Assembly: GCA_021229015.1 (NCBI GenBank)
Contig: CM037777.1
Location: forward strand, 21,698,110-21,762,109
Source of the DNA: Solen grandis
Taxonomy: Eukaryota; Mollusca; Bivalvia; Adapedonta; Solenidae
Reading direction: 5' to 3'
Length of the DNA stretch: 64,000 bases
Shown here: positions 48,592 through 58,375 of the stretch, one piece after another
Layout of the letters: each line of letters opens with the position of its first letter
How positions within the stretch are numbered: the first letter of the stretch is position 1
The notes under the pieces: generated by a model
Databases searched by the model: none
Seen by the model: only the letters and a program-made list of their open reading frames with translations
What the model was told of the DNA's origin: nothing
Program-made: the position numbers and the translations under genes

Positions 48592-49270
48592 TTTGAAAGG
48601 AGGAGTATACACAGTAACAGCCAACAATCCATTGCATTTAAATTTTTATCTCTGTAGAAAAAAAAAAAATATTTTTTTATGTATTGAAATTTTCACGATA
48701 TTTTCCCTTAAAGAGTTCCCCTTTTTATTTACAATATGAAAATGACATGCATAATCTATAATAACGATAACGTAACAGGGACATGGGAGATATTTTCATA
48801 TCGCGTGCACACGCGATGACTGTGCAAGCGCGGTAGCTACTTTATCTTGGTAAACAACCAAGGAGTTGAGAAAGTAAACAGTTGTGAATCTTTTGAAAAC
48901 GTAGTTAATTATGGCTCTCTTACAACCCGTCGTGCGTGCTTAGAGATCGTGCGTCCTCGGAGTTCTTGTCAGGCGTAGCGTTGTCGCAGGATGAAAATTA
49001 AATCGCAGCGGACGTAAGTAGTAAGTACTTTATGAGTAGGTGTGTCGTGCTCTAAACGTGGGGCCTGCAAGTGGTCTGTACGCTTTTTTGGAAGTAGGAA
49101 AAAGTAAGGAGCACGTACGATCTGTACTTGTGTCGCACACAGTGAGTGAGATAATCGTACGTGTATTGCAAGTGAAGCGTACGTTTTCAGAAATCGTACT
49201 TACGAAGTAAGAGAAACGTAAGAGAAACGTAATGAGCACGGAAGTGTTAAGCACGACACTCGTGCGTCAT
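48592..49270. other. Non-coding stretch with a GTACG-rich inverted repeat
   Basis: GTGTCGTGCTCT (about 49041) faces AAGCACGACAC (about 49249-49259), enclosing a segment rich in CGTAC and GTACG. No gene is identified, though this may be the upstream part of the DNA-transposon remnant that follows. Confidence 0.35.
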
Positions 49271-49355
49271 ATTGCTGGAACGCACGGATAACCAAAATAA
49301 TATAAAAGGGAGCACCGAGTCTCTTCATCATTCACTGTTTTGGATTCCAAGAAGG

Positions 49356-49697
49356 ATGCGCCATCGACTTCTACAGCTGCTTATGCTAGAGGAGGCCGAA
49401 GATCGTGACGCAATGCTGGCAGTTGTTGCTCGGGATCGCCTGCAAGAGAGGCAAAGAAGAAGGAGGCGTTATTGGGTGAAGCCATGGCTGACAAGAAGGC
49501 ATCTGTTTGGCCAGTATGAGACGCTGTTCCAGGAGCTTGACCAACAGTCTGCCCTTTCTCCTTCTCTCTCCTCTTCAGCTGCTTGTCCTTCCCTCTCTTC
49601 CCTTCTCCTTCTTTCTTCTGTTTCATCATCCTGCTCTTTCCTTTCTCTAGCTACTTTTGTCTTTGGAGCATTGTGCAACTGCAGCGATTTGAACTGA
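49356..49697 (+). pseudogene. Fragment resembling the N-terminus of a PIF/Harbinger transposase
   Basis: A start in good context (GAAGGATGCG) at 49356 opens a charged helix-like stretch (LMLEEAEDRDAMLAVVARDR), a run of five arginines, and YWVKPWLTRRHLFGQYETLF. A W(V/I)(K/R)PW motif after an arginine run is a feature I associate with Harbinger-type nucleases. After LDQQ (about 49551) the frame becomes serine/leucine-rich from CT-rich DNA. The match therefore ends within about 65 residues, and the DDE catalytic region is absent. Either the interior was deleted or the rest lies in an exon not identified. Family assignment is tentative. Confidence 0.4.
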
Positions 49698-49699
49698 GA

Positions 49700-51290
49700 G
49701 CAATTACTTGTACCCACTTTTATCGTGCTGGTAGCTATGTAACTCCAATGTATAAGTTACTTTGGAAGTGATAACACCTCGTGTGCACACAATGCCGACT
49801 GGGTGTATAATCTCGTTAGAAATACGTTGAGTTCAGCAATTACTTTTGACTCACACTATTTAAATACGATGTCTGCGTGCTTTGATGTATATTGTACACT
49901 TACTATCTTTTCGCATGTACTTAGAGTTTTCCTTTAGACGCAATATTTATAAACTGCTTGTAGTAACAGCCTCCGTGGCCCAAATTTTTTCCACTGGCTG
50001 GTATATTACATCTCCAAAAGTTAGCGAAAATACGTTTTCTAGCATTATTTTAAACTCACATACCATTTAAAACTTGATTGCATCTTTGTATTAAATATAT
50101 TGTAACACTTTTACTTTCTTTAAACTTTCATATCTTAGATTTTTTTCTTTCTTTTACGCCGAATATTTTTACGCCGATTCTTGTAACGTAATCCATAAAT
50201 GGACAGTAGTCTTAAAGCCGGGACACCTAATCTCGGGACCCCTTAAAAAGTAACGTATTGTTAAGTTATGGAAGTTTTATTGTGAAAGCGCCATTGTAAA
50301 ATGGATTCTTTTATTTATATCGTAACGCTTTTGCAGATGTAAATATTTGCGATTATGTAAGTCCACAGGACCATGATATTAAAAAAAACAACACACTCTA
50401 TATATAAATAAAATAGGTAGGCCGATTTTTTTTCTAAATGTCTTTCCCCCCCCCCCCCCCCCCCCCCCCAATTTATTTGACCGAATATCAGGGTCTTGTG
50501 GTATGTCACTTGCTGTACCATAAGATTGTATTTACGTGATTCCGGTAGCGTTATATGGCAAATAGGCTGTATCTCTGATTTTGCACACAATTTTCACGTC
50601 CAGTAACATTTGTGAAAAGTAAACAAACCAGCCTGGACCATTAGCATTAGTAATCTCCTCGGCCGAAATCCGGTGTAAAAATCTGGGTCAATAAAAAACG
50701 CATACAGCTGCCGCCGGAAACAAAAGTGCAAAACGCTGTTTGGCCACGCCATGCTTAAATATTGTCTTTTTGTCACAAACAAACGTAATCAATTTACCGA
50801 TTTTTCCTTCTTTTTTTTTTCTCTATTGATTAAAACAAGTACTACCCTAGTAAAATTATCGAATCTGTTCGCCCGCCTCAGAATTCCCCCTTCGATAGAG
50901 ACGAGAAATATCACAGGTGTCAATGGTACGTAATGAATTAAGCATGGGGCACCGTTGTCCAGAAGTAATACACCAGACTGCGGATCCAAAGGCTGTGGGT
51001 TCAAAACCCGATGGGTTCAAGCATTTTTTATGACCTTCCCAGGCGCAAAGTACTGGTCCAGTCTCAGAACTGTCGAGTGGGATTAGTGGGAAAATAAATG
51101 CGTTTAGACTAATTAAGGGCACCACACACACACAAACAAACAAACAAACGAATAAAAAACACGGTCTCCATTTATGGAATTGGCAATACTGAGTGGCAAG
51201 AGTTTTTCTGCCTCATCATGTCTATGCCCAAATACTCTTTCAGCAATGATGAACCCAAGCACGACAACAAGTGAACTGAAATTACACATA
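49700..51290. other. Non-coding DNA with a C homopolymer
   Basis: A C-run at about 50446-50469 and AT-rich sequence. No exon pair or repeat copy is identified apart from weak SINE-like sequence near 50930-51110 (GGATCCAAAGGCTGTGGGTT). Confidence 0.35.
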
Positions 51291-51294
51291 CCGC

Positions 51295-51605
51295 CCTGGT
51301 GTCCGAGTTGCTAGAGCGTCCGACTCGGGAGCGGGAGGTGGTGAGTTCGATAAACCGACCGCGATATACCAAAGTTGTTAAAAATGGTACTGGTAGCTTC
51401 TTGTCTGGCAATCAGCATACTAGTGTAAGGGTAGTTCTAGGACTGGTTGGCCCGGTGTCAGGATAATTTGACTGGGTGCGATATCATGTCAGATGTGTAA
51501 GGTATGATATTGCAGTTTGGTAGCACTATATATTTCTGTCTCACGTAGACCTAGTCTTCAAATGACTGAAATACTGTAGGTGGGATGTTAAACTCAACTC
51601 GTCTT
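51295..51605 (+). repeat. V-SINE-like tRNA-derived SINE
   Basis: A-box region GGTGTCCGAGTTGCTAGAGC, then GACTCGGGAGCGGGAGGTGG and a damaged B box GAGTTCGATAA. The body contains GTAGTTCTAGGACTGGTTGG and GTGTCAGGATAAT. It ends AAATGACTGAAATACTGTAG GTGGGATGTTAAA. Confidence 0.68.
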
Positions 51606-51735
51606 CTTAATCGCTATCAATCATTTTCTGATTATTTTAGCCATATTTTTGCGGTCAAGGATTACCCACGTGTTGTGAGTCCTCTTTTACCCTTTTATTC
51701 CGTGTTTTTTTTTTGTTTTTTTTTTTTAATTCTTC

Positions 51736-51960
51736 TGAAGAATCAGCATCAGAGAAGACAGTGGATGGAAACAAGAGAGTCGGGGTGTGAAACCCAAGCT
51801 CATTTTACGAATAGACTCGTTGGATCTTTTACGTGCCCGGTGTATAGCATCGATAAACGGGAGACAAGATCCTGGGTAAACAGTGACCAATACTGAGTAC
51901 TCCGAGTTCCCAGCGCCACCCCATTTTGCCGAGTGCTAGGCAAGGTATATCTAGTACCAA
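51736..51960 (+). repeat. Dispersed repeat related to 26101-26289
   Basis: CATCAGAGAAGACAGTGGAT, GGGTGTGAAACCCAAGCTCA and CGATAAACGGGAGACAAG are shared, with differences, with the - strand at 26101-26289. The translated peptides are similar only because the DNA is. Confidence 0.5.
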
Positions 51961-52356
51961 TGTTATATATATTCTTAGTTTGACGCGGTCGCCGGAGGAA
52001 GTTCCCCGACTGTAGTTCCTGAACTAACGACACACTAAACTAGTAAAATACGATTAATTTATTATTTATTTTTTTTTTTAAAATGGAAATCTGTTACGAA
52101 TAACAAGACTTAGTAGTTAACATTACTAACAATACCTTGAATCAGCCCGTCAGTGGCACGCATCTTGATGCATTTTACAGATGGTCTTATTTCCTATACG
52201 AGAAGGAAATTTTAATATTATGCATTTTAGATGGTTTTTCAAACTGTTAGTACCATTTAATTACCTTTCCTCAGAGAGAGAGAGAGAGAGAGAGAAAAGA
52301 GAGTATTCTTCTTATGAAAAAAGGAGAAAGAGATCGAAAAAAGGTATATCTTTTAA

Positions 52357-53354
52357 AACTAGAAATGTGTCCATAGGACACGTAGCCCCCACCTAAGTGC
52401 TTTGTCACAAATCTGAAATATGTTTGTTTGTTGTTTTGTTTAACGTCCCACCGACAGTTTTTCAGTCATTTGGAGACTATGTCTACTTGAGACAGATATA
52501 GTGCTGTTACACTGCAATATCATGCCATGTTTAACGTCCCACCGACAGTTTTTCAGTCATTTGGAGACTATGTCTACTTGAGACAGATATAGTGCTGTTA
52601 CACTGCAATATCATGCCATAGACATGTGGTATGATACCACACCCAGTCACATTATCCTGTCATCGGACCAACTACAACTGTAGTCCTGGAACCACCCTTA
52701 TACTGAGCGCCAAGCAAGGGAGCTATACCAGTACCATTTTTTATCGACTTTGGTATGTCACGGCCGGGGATCGAACCCGAGACATCCCGCTCCAGAGGCA
52801 GACGCTCTGATCACTCAGCCCCCGGAGACGGTAATCTGAAATATGATTCTAGCCAGGAGAAGATGATCGAAGGAAGTAAGTAACAAAAATGTACAAGGGA
52901 AAACAAAAAAAGGGTCATTCAATGTTTTTTATCAAACAATTTAGGCCTGCTATAGCCAATTAAACATCGGTTGGTTGGTTTTGTTCTTGGCCTTTTCATA
53001 GCTGCAGTTGCTACACCAATATTTTCTCTAGCACTTTTTCAGTATGCATGCTACATAAATATCAACTTTGAAGTCAATCCCTGTATTAGTATTCAAGTTA
53101 TGCTCTTGACTAACTTTAAGAACAAAGGACAATAACCCAAAAATACTTGACTGAGAGTTATTGAACTTGGTCACAGCACTTCTCTTGAATGCATGAAGTA
53201 TCAACTCTGAATTCAATCCCAGTATTAGTATTCATGTTATGCTCCAGACAAACTTTCGGGAGGATGTACTGACTGACGGATGGACTGATGTATGGATGGA
53301 CAAAGGCAAATCTATATGCCCCCACCCCACAATAAGTGGTGGAGGCATAAAAAT
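52357..53354 (+). mobile_element. Family E element interrupted by a SINE
   Basis: The head AACTAGAAATGTGTCCATAG has the stem GTGTCC/GGACAC and is followed by GCCCCCACC. Units contain CAATCCCTGTATTAGTATTC and GTTATGCTC. A GACGGATGGACTGATG stretch precedes the tail hairpin TGCCCCCACC/GGTGGAGGCA and TAAAAAT (53348-53354). GCCCCCACC at the head is the inverse of GGTGGAGGC at the tail apart from one base. The SINE at 52425-52836 lies inside. Confidence 0.65.
52425..52836 (-). repeat. V-SINE-like SINE with an exact 92-bp internal duplication
   Basis: On the - strand: GTCTCCGGGGGCTGAGTGAT (A-box region), GGGTTCGATCCC (B box), the usual body, and CGTCCCACCGACAG (+ strand) at the far end. 52437-52528 is repeated as 52529-52620 without an evident difference. 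Confidence 0.7.
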
Positions 53355-53880
53355 ATATACCTTTTCATGTCGATACCTCTTATTGTTTTTTATGAAAAGG
53401 GGGGGGGGGGGGAAGCAATAAGTCCTAAATCAGGCAAAAAAGAGTTATGGTTCTTGTGCACTGCACATCTCTTAATCAAGCTCCATTTAGCTATGAAGTT
53501 TCATGTCGATATCTCTTATAGGTCTTGAGTTATGTTCCGGACAAAATTTAAGTATGAAAAATAACAAAGGGCAATTACTCCTAAATCATGCAAAACAGAG
53601 TTATGGTTTTGTGCACTGCACTTCTCTTCATCAAATTCTATGTAGCTATGAAGTTTCATGTTGATACCTTCTAAAAGTTTTGAGTTATGCTCCAGACAAA
53701 ATTTAAGTATAAAAATAGCAAAGGGCAATAACTCCTAAATAATACAAAATAGAGTTATAAATCTTGTGCACTGCACATTTCTTCATCAAGCTCCATTTAG
53801 CTATGAAGTTTCATGTTGATACCTTTTATAGGTTTTGAGTTATGCTCCGGACAAAATTTAAGTATCTTTTGAAACACTAA
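53355..53880 (+). repeat. Tandem units of about 148 bp
   Basis: Three and a half units contain GAAGTTTCATGTTGATACCT, GAGTTATGCTCCGGACAAAA and AAAGGGCAATAACTCCTAAA. They are related to the family E body but lie beyond its tail. A G-run of about 14 occurs at 53399-53412. Confidence 0.6.
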
Positions 53881-54680
53881 TGGGTAAAGTAATAAATGAA
53901 AAATTGTCAGATTTATATGAAAATGAATTGTCTAGCGAAATTAACACCTCTAGAACATGTTTATCACACATACATTCAAAGAAGAGTTTTGTTTTGAAAG
54001 TTATCCGAGTAAAACCCCTTCAAAATTCTTAAATTATATAAATTCAAATTATATAAATTAAAAGGAAGAAATAATCTTTACTAGAAAGAGTACGTAACTG
54101 GAATAACATAAAAATAGAAAGTGTCTGTTGAGTACATCGTGTATCATCCGAGTTGATAGTTACTATTTTTAAATATCGCTTTGCTATATATACGAACACA
54201 TCTGTTATAGCAACTTTATTATACGATATTTCCAATGTCATATATTTTAAATAGCTAATGCAGTCTTCTAGAAGAAATAAGATTCACACAATGAAATATT
54301 AAAGAATATCTCTCTATCTCTCTTTTCTCTCTCAAAATGAGGGAGAGAGAGAGGGGGTGGGGGAGGTAGAGATGCTTGTGTAATATGCAATGCTTGAAGA
54401 AGAATTGCCTTTCTTTATTGATCTAAACCATTTCGTTTGACAACAACAACAAAATAAACCCAAACCATTGGCATTAAAGACTAGATTTTTTGTTGCCTAG
54501 CCCTTAGGGGAATCATGCATGAGGGACATAAACACTTATAATTTTGCGTCTATTATCTGAACACTGTATGATATTTATTACCCTGACATTTTACTGTTGT
54601 ATAGTCAGAGTGACACTGGCCCTAGGCTCTCATGCAGTTTTGTCCCAAATAAAACCACGAAAATACGTTATGTAATTAAA
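53881..54680. other. Non-coding DNA
   Basis: (GA)n/(TC)n tracts near 54309-54350 and AT-rich DNA. No gene seen. Confidence 0.4.
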
Positions 54681-54682
54681 AT

Positions 54683-54955
54683 CTCTTGACTTGACTATTT
54701 GAGTTTACCGTCGCTTCAACAGTATTTCAGTCATATAGCGACGTCCAGCTAATTACAGGTTGAGGAAGACCCCAAATGCAGGGAGGCATATCGTTAGAAC
54801 CACCGACCTACCGTAAGCCAACTGGAAGGCTTCCTCACATGAAATCCGGATGACCCTGCCGGGATTCGAATCCACGCGGTGAGGGGCTGAGTGAGTGTTA
54901 AAGTCAGCGACTTTACCAAGTCAGCGACTTTACCCTCTCGGCCACGGAGGCCCTT
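54683..54955 (-). repeat. tRNA-Leu-like SINE
   Basis: On the - strand: GGGCCTCCGTGGCCGAGAGG (A-box region), GCGTGGATTCGAATCC (B box) and GGTCGGTGGTTCTAACGATA. GTCAGCGACTTTACC is duplicated at 54902-54936. Same family as 42190-42478. Confidence 0.7.
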
Positions 54956-56009
54956 ATCTCTGTAAAAACTGACGGGTCTTTATACAATATACAATTTAAC
55001 ACGAATATACCAATGTTTTATACACAAATGTGTTTTTTTTTAAAAGATATTCACAGAAAACTGCCCACAACCTGATGACTTTTAGTTAAATTACATTTAT
55101 ACCAATGCCCATTTCAGTATTTTCAGCACGTTTATTTTACATCCAAACAAGGGAGAGTATCCATGGGAGGTAACAATGTGCAAAATGCTAAAACGGTAGA
55201 GATCTGTTTAATAAATACATTTCTCGGTGAAGCGGACAGAGAAAACAGGAAAAATTGCAAGTCTGTGCCAAGTTCATATCCTCACTCAATTACCTTTCTA
55301 TTTCTACCAGTAGATTCACAAAAGCCGGTTTATGACTCTATTCCATTGTCGGGCTGCTTATATTGGCATAATACTGCAGGTAACAAACAAAAGACTGTTG
55401 TGTCCAAAATCCGATATAAACTTTATGAGCTCTTAATCTGTCGTATCCTGTATAGGATAGACCAAATAATTGTTTGGTTGTTTTCTCAATTCAATTTTCG
55501 GACATGAAGACGAGGCTCATAAAATTAAGGAAATTATTCATTTCAGCCACAGATACCATCAGATATAGAGTACTGGTATTTTTATTTTTTATAAAAGAAA
55601 TAATGAAAAAAATATTTGTAGCGAAAATAAAAGGAACGTATAAAATAAATAAAAATGTCGTCTAAAGAATTATGTTTAAATTCCGTGCTATGTTTGCAAT
55701 ATTGATCTTATTTTCATTATTTTGCCTTCATTCTTTTATCATAAAAAATGATATGCACTATCAAATGGAACACCTTACTCCCCGGAAATAAATCCCCTGG
55801 CCGATTTCATACGAAATCTTTAATAAAAACTGCGTGTACTGCACCAAATATTCCAATTCTCGCGGCCTAGTTTCGGCCAAGAGATCACCTTGGTGACGTG
55901 ACGAAGTCTAGCTCTGGGTACAATAGCTGGCAGAAAATCAACTTGACCACCTTTCTTGTCCGTTTCGAGGATCATTTCGTTGTTCGGACTATCAAATCAC
56001 ACAGCAAAC
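54956..56009 (+). promoter_or_regulatory. Upstream region of the caveolin gene
   Basis: About 1 kb before the caveolin start. The last 150 bp are less AT-rich than their surroundings and include a GTGACGTGACG motif (55894-55904), like a CRE/bZIP site, and a CGGCCTAGTTTCGGCC hairpin (about 55864). No TATA box is obvious at a fitting distance. A 114-codon open frame at 55163-55507 has no recognisable content and is not called as a gene. Confidence 0.35.
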
Positions 56010-57082
56010 ATGTCGGCAAAGGAACTCGATTTGGTCAACCGCGACCCCAATGGTCTGAACGAACACATTAAGGTGAGATATGGCATTTTTTGCTTTTATT
56101 TTTTCCCCTTTGATTAAACAAAACATCAATTTCTCCGTGAAAGAATTACTTGATCTCGATTGCTCAGCATGTCAAGCATATATATTTTCTTCCTTTTTTT
56201 TTTTTTTTACATTTTTTGCGTTATTTTCATAAGTTTCGCTAGGCATTTTTCAATCTGCTTATTATGCCAGGTTTTACAAAATGTAATAACGGCAATAAGG
56301 CAAACAACAATAAAGAGCCGATAACAAAGCGAACAAAGTTGAAAAAATCCAAGGTTGAAAACAAACCAGGGAATTTTGTTTCTTGTCCATATAAAGAAAT
56401 TATCATGAAAACTGCATATCTATATATTTTATGCTAACTGATGAAACACGGTGTTATATCAGTGAGATAAAAGCCATATACCATAGTGTGAGTGATATAG
56501 ATCTGCCGGGACTACTTTTTTTACTTATTGGTATGAAGCAGCAGTTAGCATAACATTAAAAGAAAAATTGTTTGTTTTCAGTGAATATGTAATATATCTG
56601 ATCTCGATGTAATACTTTTTCAAATGTTCACTCACGTTATGCGCTCAAGAAAATATCAAAATTGTATCACTTTTCGATGAGATATTTTCATATCCACCCA
56701 AAACAAACAGAAATCATCTATGTATTTTTGATAATGATGACCAACTTCCATGTTTCAGTGCACATTTGAAGAGGTTCTCGCTGAGCCCGAGGGTGCCCAC
56801 AGTATTGACTGTGTCTGGAAACTCTCCTACACCTGCTTCAACTGCTGGCTCGGCCTCTGCTACAAGATCTCCACTCTCCTCTGCGGTATCTGCATGGCCG
56901 CCGAGTGGGGTTGTGAGTTCGCCTACATCGCTCTCAGCCATGTCTGGTGTATCACCCCAGCCCTGAAGGTCTGCGAGCTCAATTGTGGTGTCATGAGGAA
57001 AATCTTCGTGGAATGTGTCTCTTGTTGCATCACACCTTGCTGTGAAGCGTGTGGCGGCCTGTTCATCCACTTTAAAAAGTAA
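56010..57082 (+). CDS. CAV: Caveolin, complete, two exons, cysteine-rich
   Basis: Membrane-embedded scaffold that oligomerises to shape plasma-membrane caveolae. Exon 1 is 56010-56072 (21 codons, donor AAG|GTGAGA). Exon 2 is 56759-57082 (acceptor TGTTTCAG). The intron is 686 bp, phase 0. The product is 128 aa, against 178 for human caveolin-1. The N-terminus has KELDLVNRDPNGLN, the conserved segment before the core. FEEVLAEPEG (24-33) is the caveolin signature. 38-57 (DCVWKLSYTCFNCWLGLCYK) aligns with the scaffolding domain, 58-97 with the intramembrane hairpin, and 98-128 with the C-terminal tail. Oddities: 17 cysteines, a cysteine (C66) where caveolin-1 has Pro110, and acidic E70 and E74 inside the hydrophobic segment. 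P88 at the position of human Pro132 is kept. AATAAA occurs at 57125 and 57326. Identity is firm; one-to-one orthology with a vertebrate caveolin is not implied. Confidence 0.93.
56457..56710. repeat. Dispersed repeat inside the caveolin intron
   Basis: Shares GATATAGATCTGCCGGGACT, flanking sequence and a palindromic end (ACTTTTTCAAATGTTCACTC facing TCAAGAAAATATCAAAA) with 62466-62745. It ends about 50 bp before the exon 2 acceptor. Confidence 0.6.
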
Positions 57083-57522
57083 TACCTCACGAGGCGTGTG
57101 GCGGCGGATTTGTCAACTTTAAGAAATAAACACGAAGAACCCCTAAGAAAATTTACAAACTTAAATCATTGACTATAAATTTTCACCATCGCTTAAGAGT
57201 GAATGGGCAATACGTACATTTTTAACATCAAATTATGAGATTTGTTCTGTTTTGGGCGATATGGGCCAAGGTACCTTATGAACAATATGGCGGTTGAAAT
57301 ACTCACCTCGATATCTGTGATATAAAATAAAATGTATTTTTTATTTATTTATTTACATTTACGCATAATTAAGACTCACATAATTCTAAACTATGTTGTT
57401 TATTATTTAATCCATGCTTTTGACGAGTGATTTTTTGTAGAGGTTTGAATGAAAAGAAAAATGATAAAATGACTTATGATATGTACCGTACTCATTTCAA
57501 TATTTTTATATTTTAATAACAA
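57083..57522 (+). other. Caveolin 3' UTR with a second copy of the coding tail
   Basis: 57091-57129 (GAGGCGTGTGGCGGCGGATT then TGTCAACTTTAAGAAATAA) resembles the last 39 bases of the coding sequence and would read EACGGGFVNFKK plus a stop. It lies out of frame with the real end. Poly(A) signals AATAAA occur at 57125-57130 and 57326-57331. Nothing else is recognised up to 57522. Confidence 0.6.
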
Positions 57523-57985
57523 GTCCCTGGGGTGCAGAGCGGTTAAGGCAATCCATCCATCATCAAATTGTAATCATGGTCCATCAACTTATCATGGGAA
57601 TTCTATATAAAATGCAAGCCTTTATAGACTTTGAGTAAAAGAGCCCATAACTCCATGTTAATGGATGCTTGCATTTGCAGTGGTCTTTTTAAGCATTTGA
57701 AGGACCATGATTGTAATTTAATGATGGATGGATTTCCTTACAGCGTCCGCCCCGTAATCAGATGATTATAGGTTCACCCCCCCCCCCCCCCCCCCCGGAG
57801 AAAGCAAAGTCGAGAAAATTTTAAAATTGGTACTGGTATCTCCCCGCACCGCTTGGCATGCAAAGGTAGTTCTAGGACTGGTTGATGTGGTCACTGCGAT
57901 GCAGTATTGTATATACCTTATGTAGACAAGTTCCGAAATGACTGCAATATTGTCGATGGGACTTTTAACTGATGTTTGAAAACAA
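57523..57985 (+). repeat. V-SINE-like SINE split by a MITE
   Basis: GTCCCTGGGGTGCAGAGCGG (A-box region) is separated from the B-box half (ATTATAGGTTCACCC at about 57766) by the inserted MITE at 57550-57734. The body has GGTACTGGTATCTCC and GTAGTTCTAGGACTGGTTG. The end is AAATGACTGCAATATTGTCG then ATGGGACTTTTAA. A C-run follows the B box (57776-57796). Confidence 0.65.
57550..57734. mobile_element. MITE with 33-bp terminal inverted repeats
   Basis: AATCCATCCATCATCAAATT at the left continues to ATCATGGTCC. The right end has GGACCATGATTGTAATTTAA then TGATGGATGGATT, its inverse with about two mismatches. The centre (about 120 bp) also folds on itself (GCAAGC, TTTGCAGTGG). No coding sequence. No clear target duplication. 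Confidence 0.68.
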
Positions 57986-58051
57986 ACAAGCACTATTATA
58001 ATGAGGTACAGTGTCTGCGGTGCAAATAATGTGAAAAGTTTTAAATCCATA

Positions 58052-58054
<3 letters not shown>

Positions 58055-58095
<41 letters not shown>

Positions 58096-58165
58096 TGTGT
58101 GTTTTAAAAACTCTTAAACTTTAACACTAATGTTAAACACACACACACACACACACACACACTGG
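58055..58165. repeat. (GA)n and (CA)n microsatellites
   Basis: GA repeats at about 58055-58093 run into GTGTGTGTG. ACACAC repeats lie at about 58137-58161. Confidence 0.9.
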
Positions 58166-58221
58166 AAGACGACTGGAGTAAAATTCCTAAAGCAACTCAA
58201 GTCAAATGTTTAAGCATATAA

Positions 58222-58375
58222 AGGTAGTTCCAGGACTGGTTGGCCCAGTGTCAGGATAATGTGAATGGGTGCGGTATCATGTATGATAGCACTTTATCTG
58301 TCTCAAGTAGACATCGTCTCCAAATGACTGAAATACTGTCGGTGGGACGTTTACTCCAATAAACAAACAAAATTT
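58222..58375 (+). repeat. V-SINE-like SINE, 3' half only
   Basis: Starts at GGTAGTTCCAGGACTGGTTG and runs to AAATGACTGAAATACTGTCG GTGGGACGTTTA, then AAACAAACAAA. The tRNA-like head is absent. Confidence 0.68.

Noticed and set aside
55163..55507. 114-codon open frame upstream of caveolin as a gene
   Set aside because: No recognisable motif, AT-rich, no splice or poly(A) context; likely chance.
56714..57070. 118-codon frame antisense to caveolin
   Set aside because: It is the mirror of the GC-richer caveolin exon 2, whose + strand translation is a clear caveolin.
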